A stretch of 9,779 nucleotides of DNA from JAFARZ01 sp035651595 (GCA_035651595.1 DASRFJ010000098.1:1-9779), one strand, 5' to 3'. Positions 1 to 8,100 are shown, counted from the first letter of the stretch. Translations and numbers: made by a program. The notes: generated by a model from the letters alone, not told the origin.

Positions 1-593
1 CAGCGCAATTGAGACTGAGCATGGCGCGAGCCAGGGCGTCGGGGGTGGGCGTCGGGGGTGGGCGGCGGCGGCAGGTCCGCGCGCGGTGGCGCGGCAAACG
101 CCTGGAGCATGTAGCCGACGAGGCGCTGCCAGGCCGAGGGAGCGGCGGTGTGGGTGGCGGCGATCACGCCGGCGTTGGCCATGAGGAGGATCACCAGGTC
201 CTCCGGCACGAAGTCGGGCCGGAGTTGGCCGGTGCCTTTCGCGCGGTCGACGAGTTCAAGGAACCCCAGGTAGGCGCGGCGGCGCTGGTCTTCCAGGTGA
301 ACGGCGGCGGGGAACGTCATGGTGAGGACCTCGGCGAAGCCGCGGTCCTCAGCCTGCATGGCGCAGACCGTGTGGACGTATGTGGTGAAGCCGTGCCATG
401 GGTCGGGGTCGTCGAGGGCCTCGGTGACCGCGGCCACGTAGCCGTTGATCCGGTCGGCGAACACGGCGTTGATCAGGTCTTCGCGGGTGGGAAAGCGGCG
501 GAACAGGGTGGCGATGCCGACGCCGGCATCCCGGGCCACGCTGGCCATTGACACCTCGACGCCGTCGGTGGCGAACGCGGCCTCCCGGGTCAC
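1..593 (-). pseudogene. TetR/AcrR-family regulator, partial at left edge and probably decayed
   Basis: Read on the minus strand from GTG at 593, the frame stays open to the window edge. It contains a clear TetR helix-turn-helix: VARDAGVGIATLFRRFPTRE, then DLINAVFADRI, followed by an all-helical ligand domain ending in a region like the SbtR-type C-terminal domain (WQRLVGYMLQAF, then a proline-rich stretch). TetR proteins normally carry about 15-25 more residues before the AAFATDGVEVSM segment, forming helix 1. Here TAA sits directly upstream of the GTG, none of the three upstream frames supplies helix 1, and there is no Shine-Dalgarno. Near the other end a 13-bp tandem duplication (38-63) changes the frame; removing one copy restores a more typical ending (TPDALARAM). 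The family call is firm. The pseudogene call is inference, because a shortened protein could still be made and the true C-terminus is outside the window. Its original target is unknown. Confidence 0.62.
34..64. repeat. 13-bp tandem duplication inside the TetR gene
   Basis: The unit GTCGGGGGTGGGC occurs twice in direct succession at 38-50 and 51-63, and the 13-nt periodicity extends over 34-64. Since 13 is not a multiple of 3, it is a frameshifting duplication. It lies in the codons for a proline-rich C-terminal segment of the TetR protein. It could arise by replication slippage, or be an assembly or sequencing artefact in a G-run-rich stretch. Confidence 0.9.
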
Positions 594-685
594 TTACTCG
601 TGTCACCGGTACGCCCGGAGTACATCGACGCGACCAGACGAGTCAAGGCGCGGCTGGCCCGGCTCGGCGCTAGGTGCGGTTCCGG

Positions 686-708
686 GATGATAGTTACATC
701 GAAGTGAC
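686..708 (+). promoter_or_regulatory. Putative promoter/operator of the GH43 gene
   Basis: Bases 686-700 match bases 5117-5131 upstream of the GH3 gene at 13 of 15 positions (core TAGTTACATC identical), with a TANNNT-like hexamer at the left end. Overlapping it, 693-708 (GTTACATCGAAGTGAC) is a CG-centred near-palindrome with six of eight base pairs matching, ending just before the Shine-Dalgarno at 711-716. CG-centred palindromes are the usual form of LacI-family operators. No convincing -35 box is visible. The role is inferred from position and from the shared sequence. Confidence 0.35.
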
Positions 709-722
709 GCGGAGGGACTTGC

Positions 723-2234
723 ATGAGCCGATGGGTCCGGGACGAGTTCACCAACCCGGTGATCGCGGGCTGCTATCCGGATCCGAGTGTCTGCCGCGCG
801 GGGACGGACTACTTTCTCGCGTGTTCCAGCTTCGAGTACTTTCCGGGCGTGCCAGTCTTCCGCAGCCGGGATCTGGTGCACTGGGAGCAGGTCGGCAACG
901 CGCTGGAACGGCTCCCGCTGCCGGACGCTACGCCGTCGTCGGCCGGTGTCTACGCGCCGACGCTGCGGTATCACGACGAGCGGTTCTGGCTGATCACGTC
1001 CGATGTCTCCGGTGGCGGCACCATCCTGCTGACCGCCACCGATCCGGCCGGGCCCTGGTCCGATCCGCTCCGCGTGCCCGGAGTTCCCGGCATCGATCCC
1101 GACCTGGCCTGGGACGACGAGGGCCGCTGCTGGTGCACCTATGCCGGGATCGAGCAGGTCCGCATCGACCCGGAGAACGGGCGGACGCTCGGCGAGCCGC
1201 GCCGCCTGTGGTCCGGCACACCCGGCGCCCAGTACCCGGAAGCACCGCACCTGTACCAGATCGGCGGCTACTGGTACCTGCTCATCGCCGAGGGCGGGAC
1301 CGAACGCGGTCACTGCGTCTCGGTCGCCCGCGGCCCGGCGCCGGACGGGCCGTTCGAGCCGTGCCCGGCCAACCCGATCCTGAGCCACCGCAGCACCAGC
1401 CGGCCGATCCAGAACACCGGCCATGCGGACCTGGTCGAGGCACCCGACGGGTCGTGGTGGCTGGTGCTGCTCGGCGTCCGGCCGCGCGGCGGCACACCCG
1501 GCTGGCACGTGCTCGGCCGCGAGACCTTCCTGACGCCGGTGACCTGGATCGACGGCTGGCCTTCGGTGGGCGACGTGAGGCCGGTCATGGCCGCTCCCCC
1601 GTGGCCCGCTTCTCCGGTCGCCGCGGCGCCGGTCCGCGACGACTTCGGCGAGCCGCGGCTGCACCCGCGGTGGATCTCGCCGCGCTCCCGGCCGGCCGGG
1701 TGCTACTCGATGACCGAATGCCCTGGCTGGCTGGTTCTGCGCGCCCGCGACCAGTCCCTCGATGATCCGGCCGTCACCTTCGTCGGCCGCCGTCAGCAGC
1801 ATCACTCGTGCCGGGTGCGGACGCTGGCCGACCCGGGTGCGGGCCGCGGCGGCCTCGCCGTCCGGCTCGACGAGCGGCACCATTATGGGGTCGAGGCGGG
1901 CGACGGCGAGGTGCGGGCGCTGGCCCGGATCGGGCCGTTGCGGCAGACGCTCGGCACCATCGCCGTGCCGCCAGGGCCGGTCGTGCTGCGGATCGACGTG
2001 CACGCCGCGCCGCCGGGCCTGGGCGCGCCAAGCCAGGGACCGGACACGGTGCACCTCGGCGTGGAGGATGCCGACGGCGTGTTCATCGTGCTCGCCGAAC
2101 TCGACGGCCGCTACCTGTCGACCGAGGTCGCCGGCGGTTTCACCGGCCGGGTGATCGGCATGTACGCCGCCGGCGGCACGGTCCAGTTCGACTGGTTCGA
2201 CTACGTGCCGCTCCCGGCGGCGGGCGTGCGCTAG
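723..2234 (+). CDS. Glycoside hydrolase family 43 (beta-xylosidase / arabinofuranosidase type), cytoplasmic
   Basis: This 503-residue protein matches GH43 enzymes of the XynB/SXA type, which hydrolyse terminal xylose or arabinose from short oligosaccharides with inversion. The N-terminal part (about 1-295) is the five-bladed propeller, with NPVIAGCYPDPS carrying the likely general base D20, GIDPDLAW with D125 (pKa modulator), and YPEAPHLY with E173 (general acid). SSFEYFPGVPVFRSRDLVHW and LIAEGGTERGH are typical of the subgroup. Residues about 300-500, starting VRDDFGEP, form the C-terminal concanavalin-like beta-sandwich that closes the active site in these enzymes. There is no signal peptide, so it should act on imported sugars. 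ATG at 723 has GGAGGG at 711-716 with good spacing. Its stop overlaps the stop of the convergent GH5 gene. The family is secure; xylosidase versus arabinofuranosidase activity is not decided by sequence reading. Confidence 0.93.
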   Translation: MSRWVRDEFTNPVIAGCYPDPSVCRAGTDYFLACSSFEYFPGVPVFRSRDLVHWEQVGNALERLPLPDATPSSAGVYAPTLRYHDERFWLITSDVSGGGTILLTATDPAGPWSDPLRVPGVPGIDPDLAWDDEGRCWCTYAGIEQVRIDPENGRTLGEPRRLWSGTPGAQYPEAPHLYQIGGYWYLLIAEGGTERGHCVSVARGPAPDGPFEPCPANPILSHRSTSRPIQNTGHADLVEAPDGSWWLVLLGVRPRGGTPGWHVLGRETFLTPVTWIDGWPSVGDVRPVMAAPPWPASPVAAAPVRDDFGEPRLHPRWISPRSRPAGCYSMTECPGWLVLRARDQSLDDPAVTFVGRRQQHHSCRVRTLADPGAGRGGLAVRLDERHHYGVEAGDGEVRALARIGPLRQTLGTIAVPPGPVVLRIDVHAAPPGLGAPSQGPDTVHLGVEDADGVFIVLAELDGRYLSTEVAGGFTGRVIGMYAAGGTVQFDWFDYVPLPAAGVR

Positions 2235-3985
2235 GGCAGGGCCTCCAAATCCGCCTTGTAGGCCGCGCCGTATGCGGTCGGCGTGCCCGAATAGTCAGTG
2301 ACGAGGACCGGATTGCAGCCGACGCTCCAGTCGTTCCAGGTCCACGCCAGGAAGCCGGTGTTTTCCGACTTCAGCCAGCTCGTCAGCGGATTGACGTAGG
2401 TGCCGGCGCAGTCGTTCTCGCCGAGTTCGCCCGTGATCACCGGGACCTTCGCGATGACCGGCGCGATCTGGCTGGTCCAGCAGGCCTGGGTCGAGCAGCC
2501 GTTGAAGTTGTAGGAGTGCCACGACGCCACGACGTTGTGGTCGGGGTCGACCGGTTCGTAGGTCAGCCACTGGGTCAGGTCGTTGGTCCAGGTCAGGCCG
2601 CCGGTCATGATGACGTTGCTGGCTCCGGTGGAGCGGACGGCGTTGACCAGGGTCTGCATTCCGGCCACCGGGTAGGAGATGCCGGGCGAGCAGGCCGAAC
2701 CTCCGTTCAGCAGGCACTGCCAGGCCGCGGTCGTCGACCCGCCCAGCGCCTGGTCCGGGTACGGCTCGTTGAACAGGTCGAAGATGACGGCGTTGTTGCC
2801 CTTGAAGGTGCTGGCGACCGATGTCCAGAACGGAACTGACTGCGCCGAGTCGGGCATCGGCTTCTGGCACGTGGCGTTGACGTCGGAGCAGCCGGCTCCG
2901 GTGCCGGTGTACATGCCGTCGGTCCAGTGCAGGTCGAGGATGGCCACGATGCCGTTTGCGTTCAGCAGGCCGACGTAGTTCTTGATCGCGTTGATGTAGT
3001 TGGCGCCGGCGTCCGCCGCGGGCACGTAGGATTCGGCGTTCCAGCACGCCTCGTTCAGCGGGACGCGCACCGCGTTGACGTGGGTCCAGCTCTTCATCGC
3101 GGTGATCGAGGCCTGATCGGTCGGGCCGTTGAAGATGCCGGCGTTCTGCCCGCATGCGAACTCGGTCCCGGACTTGTTCATGCCGTGCAGCACGACCTGG
3201 TTACCGCTGCTGTCCACCAGTTTGCTGCCGGACACGTGCAGTTGCGGAGCGGTGCCACCGCCGCCGGTTTCCGCCACGGTGACGGTGGCCGCGGTATAAC
3301 CGGCCGTACTCGCGCTGAACGCGGCCGTCCCGATACTGCTGGCGTCGGCGGCGATCGTCACGTTCTGCGCGGTGCTCCAGTTGGCCGTGGTGAAGCTCAG
3401 CGTGCCGCCTGAGCGGACTGACAGGCCGGTGTCGCCGGACGCCCGGGCTATTGTGACGGTCACGTTGGCCGGTGGCGCCGCGGACAGCGAGACGGCGAAG
3501 GTCCCGGTAGAGCCCTGAGCCACCGACAGCGACGACGGGTTGGCCACCACCGATGGCGAGATCGTGGTGCCTCCCGGGGTGCAGGTCACGCTCGCGGGAG
3601 CGGCGTCGCTGGTGCTGTACGAGCCCTGGAAGCCGAACGATGTGCTGGCGCCGGTCCCGAGCGCACCGTTGTAGCCGAGGTTGGAAGCGGTCACGGTTTC
3701 CTGGCTCTGCGCCAGCGTCGCACTCCAGGAACTCGTCACCTGCTGGTCGCCGGGGAACGTGAACGTCACCGTCCACCCGGTCAGCGCCGTGGTACCGCTG
3801 TTGGTGACGGTGACCCCGGCGACGAACCCCGTGGCCCACTGGCTCTGCGTCGCGTAACTCGCCGAGCAGCCCGTCGCCGCGTTGGCCGGGCCGCTCGCCG
3901 CCGTCGCCACCCCGAGGCTCGACAGCAGCATCGCCGCCGCCACGACAACACGGCGCCCCATGACGCCTAGGCGAGGGAATCTCAT
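2231..3985 (-). CDS. Secreted GH5 endoglycanase with N-terminal CBM2 and linker domain
   Basis: This 584-residue secreted enzyme has four parts. Residues 1 to about 36 are a signal peptide (basic MRFPRLGVMGRR, hydrophobic core, ANA before the likely cut). Residues about 38-136 are a CBM2 carbohydrate-binding module with the usual terminal cysteines C40 and C135 and aromatic residues W50, W71 and W87; Y105 stands where many CBM2a modules have a third surface Trp. Residues about 143-240 are a small beta-sandwich domain (VAQGSTGTFAVSLSA, TVTIARASGDTGLSV, LSFTTANWSTAQNVTI) seen as a spacer in many secreted actinobacterial enzymes. Residues about 247-584 are the GH5 barrel, with acid/base E407 (FDLFNEPYP), probable nucleophile E520 (ITGELGEND), H353 and H490-Y492. 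ATG at 3985 follows AAGGAG with 8 nt spacing. The likely action is endo-hydrolysis of cellulose or a related beta-linked glucan or mannan outside the cell. Retaining chemistry is known for GH5; exact substrate and subfamily are not assigned. Confidence 0.94.
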   Translation of the reverse strand: MRFPRLGVMGRRVVVAAAMLLSSLGVATAASGPANAATGCSASYATQSQWATGFVAGVTVTNSGTTALTGWTVTFTFPGDQQVTSSWSATLAQSQETVTASNLGYNGALGTGASTSFGFQGSYSTSDAAPASVTCTPGGTTISPSVVANPSSLSVAQGSTGTFAVSLSAAPPANVTVTIARASGDTGLSVRSGGTLSFTTANWSTAQNVTIAADASSIGTAAFSASTAGYTAATVTVAETGGGGTAPQLHVSGSKLVDSSGNQVVLHGMNKSGTEFACGQNAGIFNGPTDQASITAMKSWTHVNAVRVPLNEACWNAESYVPAADAGANYINAIKNYVGLLNANGIVAILDLHWTDGMYTGTGAGCSDVNATCQKPMPDSAQSVPFWTSVASTFKGNNAVIFDLFNEPYPDQALGGSTTAAWQCLLNGGSACSPGISYPVAGMQTLVNAVRSTGASNVIMTGGLTWTNDLTQWLTYEPVDPDHNVVASWHSYNFNGCSTQACWTSQIAPVIAKVPVITGELGENDCAGTYVNPLTSWLKSENTGFLAWTWNDWSVGCNPVLVTDYSGTPTAYGAAYKADLEALP

Positions 3986-3997
3986 GTCCTGTTCTCC

Positions 3998-4015
3998 TTA
4001 ACCGGTTTAGTAAAC
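3998..4015 (-). promoter_or_regulatory. Putative operator of the GH5 gene (overlapping palindromes)
   Basis: On the plus strand, 4000-4007 is the perfect CG-centred palindrome AACCGGTT, extending to 3998-4009 with one mismatch. It overlaps a second inverted repeat, GTTTA-G-TAAAC, at 4005-4015. The segment AGTAAACG that follows the first palindrome (4009-4016) also follows the operator-like site upstream of GH3 at 5151-5158. The site lies about 10-25 nt downstream of the predicted start of transcription, a good place for a repressor. Binding by the local LacI protein is inference. Confidence 0.45.
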
Positions 4016-4030
4016 GCCCACACCTGGCGG

Positions 4031-4059
4031 ACGGTACTCTGCCGGTTAAATCGTGACAA
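4031..4059 (-). promoter_or_regulatory. Putative sigma-70-type promoter of the GH5 gene
   Basis: On the minus strand, TTGTCA (4059-4054) matches the -35 consensus at 5 of 6 positions. It is followed after exactly 17 nt by TACCGT (4036-4031), which fits the loose TANNNT -10 of actinobacterial housekeeping promoters. Transcription would begin near 4025, leaving a leader of about 40 nt that includes the operator-like palindromes and the Shine-Dalgarno. Confidence 0.45.
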
Positions 4060-4151
4060 GAGCCGCACCTGCGGGGTCCCCGATAGTTGCGAATCATCGC
4101 TCCTGAGCACGGTCTTCACATGAAATCCGCTGTGAAAAGCTCCGCTTGCCC

Positions 4152-4158
4152 GAGGAGG
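4152..4158 (+). promoter_or_regulatory. Ribosome binding site deciding the aldo/keto reductase start
   Basis: GAGGAGG at 4152-4158 stands just before ATG at 4162. The spacing is short (3-4 nt), but the match to the anti-Shine-Dalgarno is strong and the protein then starts with the conserved first strand of the family. Upstream in-frame starts (TTG at 4087, ATG at 4120) lack such a site and would add residues that resemble nothing in the family. Confidence 0.6.
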
Positions 4159-4161
4159 CAG

Positions 4162-5013
4162 ATGCTGATCGGCGGCCGCCAGATCGACGGCATCGGACTC
4201 GGCACGGCACAGTTCGCGTTCCGGGACGGAACCCGCGAAGACTCGGTGGCGACCGTGCACGCCGCGCTGGACGCCGGGGTGCGGCTCATCGACACCGCGC
4301 TCGCCTACACTCGGGCCGGCGTCGAGTCCTATGCGGAGCAGGTGCTGGCATACGCCCTGCGCGGCGTCGGCGGCGATCGTCCGCTGGTGGCGACCAAGGG
4401 AGGTCACTGGCGCGACGGCGATGACTTCCCTGTCGACGGGCGGCCGGACACCCTCCGCGCGCATTGCGAGATCAGCCTGCGCACCCTCGAGGTGGACCGG
4501 ATCGATCTCTACCAGCTCCACCGCGTGGACCCTCGGGTGCCACTGCTGGACAGCGTGGGCGCACTGGATCAACTCCGCCGGGAAGGCAAGATCGCGGCCA
4601 TCGGATTGTCGAACGTGACCATGGCCCACCTGGATGAGGCACTGGCCGTCGCGCCGATCGCCGCGGTGCAGAACCGGCTGTCCTACGCCGACCCCGCTGA
4701 CCTGCCCATGGCGCTGGCCTGCGCACAGCGCAACGTCGCGTACCTGGCCTACTCGCCGTTCGGCGGGGCGTCGGGAGCGTCGGGGGTGGCGCCCGGTGCG
4801 GCGCACGCGGTGGCAGAGCGCCGCGGCGTGTCCGTGCATCGCGTCTTGCTGGCCTGGCTGCGGGCGCAATCACCGAACATCGTGCCGCTCGCCGGGGCCA
4901 GCAAGCCCGCGTCCATCCGCGACTCCGCGGCCCCGCTGGACCTCACCGCCCGGGACGTCGAGGAGATGCGGCAGTGCACATTAACTGTTCGCCCGCGCAC
5001 AGACACGCTCTAG
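4162..5013 (+). CDS. Aldo/keto reductase
   Basis: From ATG at 4162 the protein has 283 residues, a normal length for NAD(P)H-dependent aldo/keto reductases, which fold as a TIM barrel in the cytoplasm. The catalytic tetrad is complete: D44 and Y49 in LIDTALAYTRAG, K79 in LVATKGGHW and H120 in DLYQLHRVDP. The GIGLGTAQF start, the IAAIGLSNV strand, AVQNRLSYAD, YLAYSPFGG and the C-terminal VPLAGASKPASIRDS cofactor region also fit. It lies between two secreted hydrolases, so it may reduce a sugar-derived aldehyde or process a released sugar, but nothing in the sequence fixes the substrate. Leucine 274 is encoded by TTA (4981-4983), the only TTA I noticed in the window's genes, so bldA-dependent translation is possible. 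A 175-nt gap follows before GH3, and I see no clear terminator in it. Confidence 0.9.
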   Translation: MLIGGRQIDGIGLGTAQFAFRDGTREDSVATVHAALDAGVRLIDTALAYTRAGVESYAEQVLAYALRGVGGDRPLVATKGGHWRDGDDFPVDGRPDTLRAHCEISLRTLEVDRIDLYQLHRVDPRVPLLDSVGALDQLRREGKIAAIGLSNVTMAHLDEALAVAPIAAVQNRLSYADPADLPMALACAQRNVAYLAYSPFGGASGASGVAPGAAHAVAERRGVSVHRVLLAWLRAQSPNIVPLAGASKPASIRDSAAPLDLTARDVEEMRQCTLTVRPRTDTL

Positions 5014-5116
5014 TGGGCTCAATTGCGTAATTGACACGTTGGCGAGTGGCCTGGCTGGTAGCTGCCTAACGGACATGTTCATACATTTTTCATAGCCGCG
5101 GCTGGTCCGCCGGCGC

Positions 5117-5131
5117 TATGTTAGTTACATC
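5117..5131 (+). promoter_or_regulatory. Putative promoter core of the GH3 gene
   Basis: TATGTT at 5117-5122 fits the actinobacterial -10 pattern. The 15-base stretch 5117-5131 is identical at 13 positions to 686-700 upstream of the GH43 gene, including all of TAGTTACATC. There is no good -35 at the right distance, which suggests an activator or an alternative sigma factor, or that the element is not a promoter. If it is the -10, transcription starts near 5129 and the palindromic operator at 5139-5152 lies just downstream of it. Confidence 0.35.
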
Positions 5132-5138
5132 CCATCTG

Positions 5139-5152
5139 CTGACACGTGTAAG
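5139..5152 (+). promoter_or_regulatory. Putative LacI-family operator upstream of GH3
   Basis: CTGACACGTGTAAG contains the perfect palindrome ACACGTGT and is symmetric at 11 of 12 positions in its inner 12 bases (5140-5151). Its exact reverse complement occurs at 9338-9351, upstream of the LacI gene. It ends 36 nt before the GH3 start codon, and is followed by AGTAAACG (5151-5158), also found beside the GH5 operator-like site. A CG-centred palindrome is what LacI-family proteins with a hinge leucine bind. Confidence 0.6.
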
Positions 5153-5188
5153 TAAACGGCACGTCCGGCCCCGCGGCCAGGAGGACAG

Positions 5189-8100
5189 ATGAAGCGCTCC
5201 GCAATGCGCAGAACACGCCTAGGTCTGACTCTGCTCGCGGTGTCAGCGCTGCTCGCGACGGCCAGCGCAGGCAGCGCCGACGCCCGTCCCGCGGCCAGCC
5301 AGCCCGCGGCCGGCCCAGCTGCCGGCTCAAAGGCCGGCCCCACGGCCAGCGCAGCCGCCGGCCCCACGGCCAGCGCAGCGCCCGGCCAGCCGACCGCCGG
5401 GTGGGACACCGGCACGCTGACGGCCGCGGACCTGCACGCGCTCATCGCGCAGATGACGCTCGGCGAAGAGGCCGGCATGGTCCACGGCGAAGGCGACCCG
5501 CCGAGCAGCGCGGCCGCGAACGCGAACTGCGCGACGTCGGCGGTCGGCTGCGTCGGGGAAGCGGGCTGGATTCCCGGCGTGGCCCGCCTCGGAATTCCGC
5601 CGGTGCGGATGACGGACGGCCCGGCTGGCGTCCGGCTGCGCCACGTCGAGACGGCGATGCCCGCTCCGGTCGGCCTGGCGGCGACCTTTGACCCGGGCGC
5701 GGCGAGCCGTTACGGGCGCACGGTCGGCCTGGCGGGCCGCGCGACCGACCAGGACGTCTGGCTCGGCCCGATGATCAACGAGGTGAACTACCCGACCGCT
5801 GGCCGGAACTTCGAAACGCTCGGCGAGGACCCCTACCTGGCCAGTCAGCTGGTCGCGCAAGAGGTTCGCGGGGTACAGAGCACCGGGATGATCGCCGAGC
5901 TGAAGCACTTCATCGAGAACGACTTCGAGAACGGCCGGACATCCACGAGCGTCACCATCGACGACCAGACCCTGCACGAGACCGAACTACAGGCCTTCGC
6001 CGCCGGGATCGCGGCGGGCGCCGGTTCAGTAATGTGCTCCTACAACCGTGTCAACAACATCTACGGCTGCGGCGACGAGACGACGCTGCAGAACATCCTG
6101 CGCCAGCAGCTCGCCTTCACCGGGTTCGTGCAGTCGGACTGGGGCGCGGTGCACCAGACCACCGACCTGATCTACGGCACCGACATCGAGCAGCCGGGCA
6201 ATGCCGCCGGAACCTCCGAGTTCGGGGCCGCGCTGACCGCCGCGCTCACCAACGGCACGCCGGCGGTCGCGGCCACGGCCGACTTCCCCGCTTTCCCGGC
6301 GATCAGCGCGAGCCAGTGGAAGAGCGCTCTCGACCAGGCCGTGTTCTACATCCTCAGCACGATGAACAAGGCTGGCTTGCTCGAGGGCACGCGGTACGGT
6401 TCACATTTCACCGGGACACCCGCTCCTTACGTGCCGCCGCGGCCGGATCTGGCCAGCCTCCAGCCGGCCGAGTTCGCGACCGCCCGCTCGATCGCCGAAG
6501 AAAGCGCGACGCTGCTCAAGAACGACAGCGGTGCGCTTCCGCTCTCCCCGCGCGGGCTCGTGGTGATGGGCCCGACCGCGGTCGCTCCCTACATCGGCGG
6601 CGGCGGCAGCGCGCACGTGACCCCGTACGACCCGGCGCAGGGCCCGTTCGACGCCCTGTCCGCGGCCCTCGGCCGCCACACGGAGCTGTCCTATGTGCCT
6701 GGCTACGACCTCGACGGCCAGGTCATCCCTTCGTCCGCGTTGTCCGCGCCCGATCCGGCGGCGAACTACCCGAACTGGACCCTGACACCCGTCGATGCCG
6801 CGTTCGCTGGCAAGCCCGGCCTGCTGCGCCAGCAGATCACGACCGACCCTGTCGCGAGCGGGGCGCAGCCGGTCCTGTTCACCGGCTCCGGCGCCGCGCC
6901 CGACCAGCTCGACCCGACGATCGACTACACCGGCACGAAGACCCTGCCGGCGGGCACCGCGTGGCGGTGGAGCGGGCTGCTGACCGCGCCGGCCAACCCA
7001 GGCGGCACCGGCTGGCAGCTCAAGGTATTCGTGAAGAACCAGGCGAGCGCCCAGCTGTTCATCGACGGTCTCGCCGTCGGCGGCAGCGGCAACGCGCAGG
7101 ACGTCAGCATCGGCGCCTACCCGGCCGCGCCGTCGACCTCCTACGCCGCGCTGACCGAGAGCGCCCGCTCACACGACCCGGCGAACGAAACCCTCCAGCA
7201 GGCCACGTTCGCGGTCACGCTCAATGCCGGTCAGCAGATCCACCTCGACCTCCGGCTGCTCAGCGGCGCGACCGCACCGGCCCAGATCCAGCTGCGCTGG
7301 GTGCCGCCCGACGACCAGGCCCAGTCGATCGCCCAAGCGGTCGCGGCGGCCAAGACGGCCCGCACGGCGGTCATCTTCGCCTACGACGAGGGCAGCGAAG
7401 GACGCGACCGGGGCATCTCTGACCAGGCCGCCGGCCTGCTGCTGCCCGGCTACCAGGACGACCTCATCGCGGCCGTGGCCGCGGCCAACCCGAACACGGT
7501 GGTCGTCCTGAACACCGGCGACCCCGTGCTGATGCCGTGGGCGTCTGCCGTCCGCTCGATCCTGGAAATGTGGTACCCCGGTCAGCAAGGCGGACCGGCG
7601 ACCGCGGCTGTACTGCTCGGCGACGCCGATCCCGGCGGAAAGCTGCCGGTCACCTTCCCCGCCGATGCCAGCCACTTCCCCAGCTTCGACCCGAACTGCA
7701 CCGACACCTCCGTCACCGGGAATTGCCCCATGTACCCGGGCGTGGCGGGTCCGAGTCCGTTCCTGGCCGGCGCCACGACCAGCTTCCGCACCATTACCGG
7801 GATGGCGGTCAACGGCATATTCGAGGGCTACCGCTGGTACGACGAACACAACGTGACGCCGCTCTACCCGTTCGGATACGGCCTGTCCTACACCCGGTTC
7901 GCGTATTCGCGGCTGCACGTGGCGGGATCGCGCGACGGCGGGATCGACGTGAGTTTCCGCGTCACCAACACCGGCCGCCGCGCGGGCTCGGACGTCCCGC
8001 AGGTGTACGCCGGTCCGTCACCCGACCTGCCCGCCGGCATCCAGCAGGCGGTGCGCAGGCTCGTGCAGTTCAAGCGCGTCGACCTGGCCGCCGGCCAGTC

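Noticed and set aside
9..551. Open frame on the plus strand over the TetR region
   Set aside because: The minus strand encodes a clear TetR helix-turn-helix in this interval; the plus-strand frame is Gly/Arg/Val-rich and resembles nothing.
603..2054. Long open frame on the minus strand opposite GH43 (483 codons)
   Set aside because: It is Arg/Pro/Ala-rich without any family pattern, lies entirely over a convincing GH43 gene, and is what high GC content produces on the antisense strand.
1808..2839. Open frame on the plus strand across the GH43-GH5 junction (343 codons)
   Set aside because: It spans the ends of two well-supported genes in wrong frames and has low-complexity Arg/Gly composition.
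4087..4161. Longer N-terminus for the aldo/keto reductase from TTG 4087 or ATG 4120
   Set aside because: The added residues do not resemble the family, and the strong GAGGAGG lies before ATG 4162.
5020..5033. CAATT-GCGT-AATTG inverted repeat after the reductase gene as a terminator
   Set aside because: The arms are only 5 bp and AT-rich, giving a weak stem, and no T-tract follows.
5094..5103. Perfect 10-bp palindrome AGCCGCGGCT upstream of GH3
   Set aside because: GC-only palindromes of this size are expected by chance in such DNA, and no second copy was seen upstream of the other genes.
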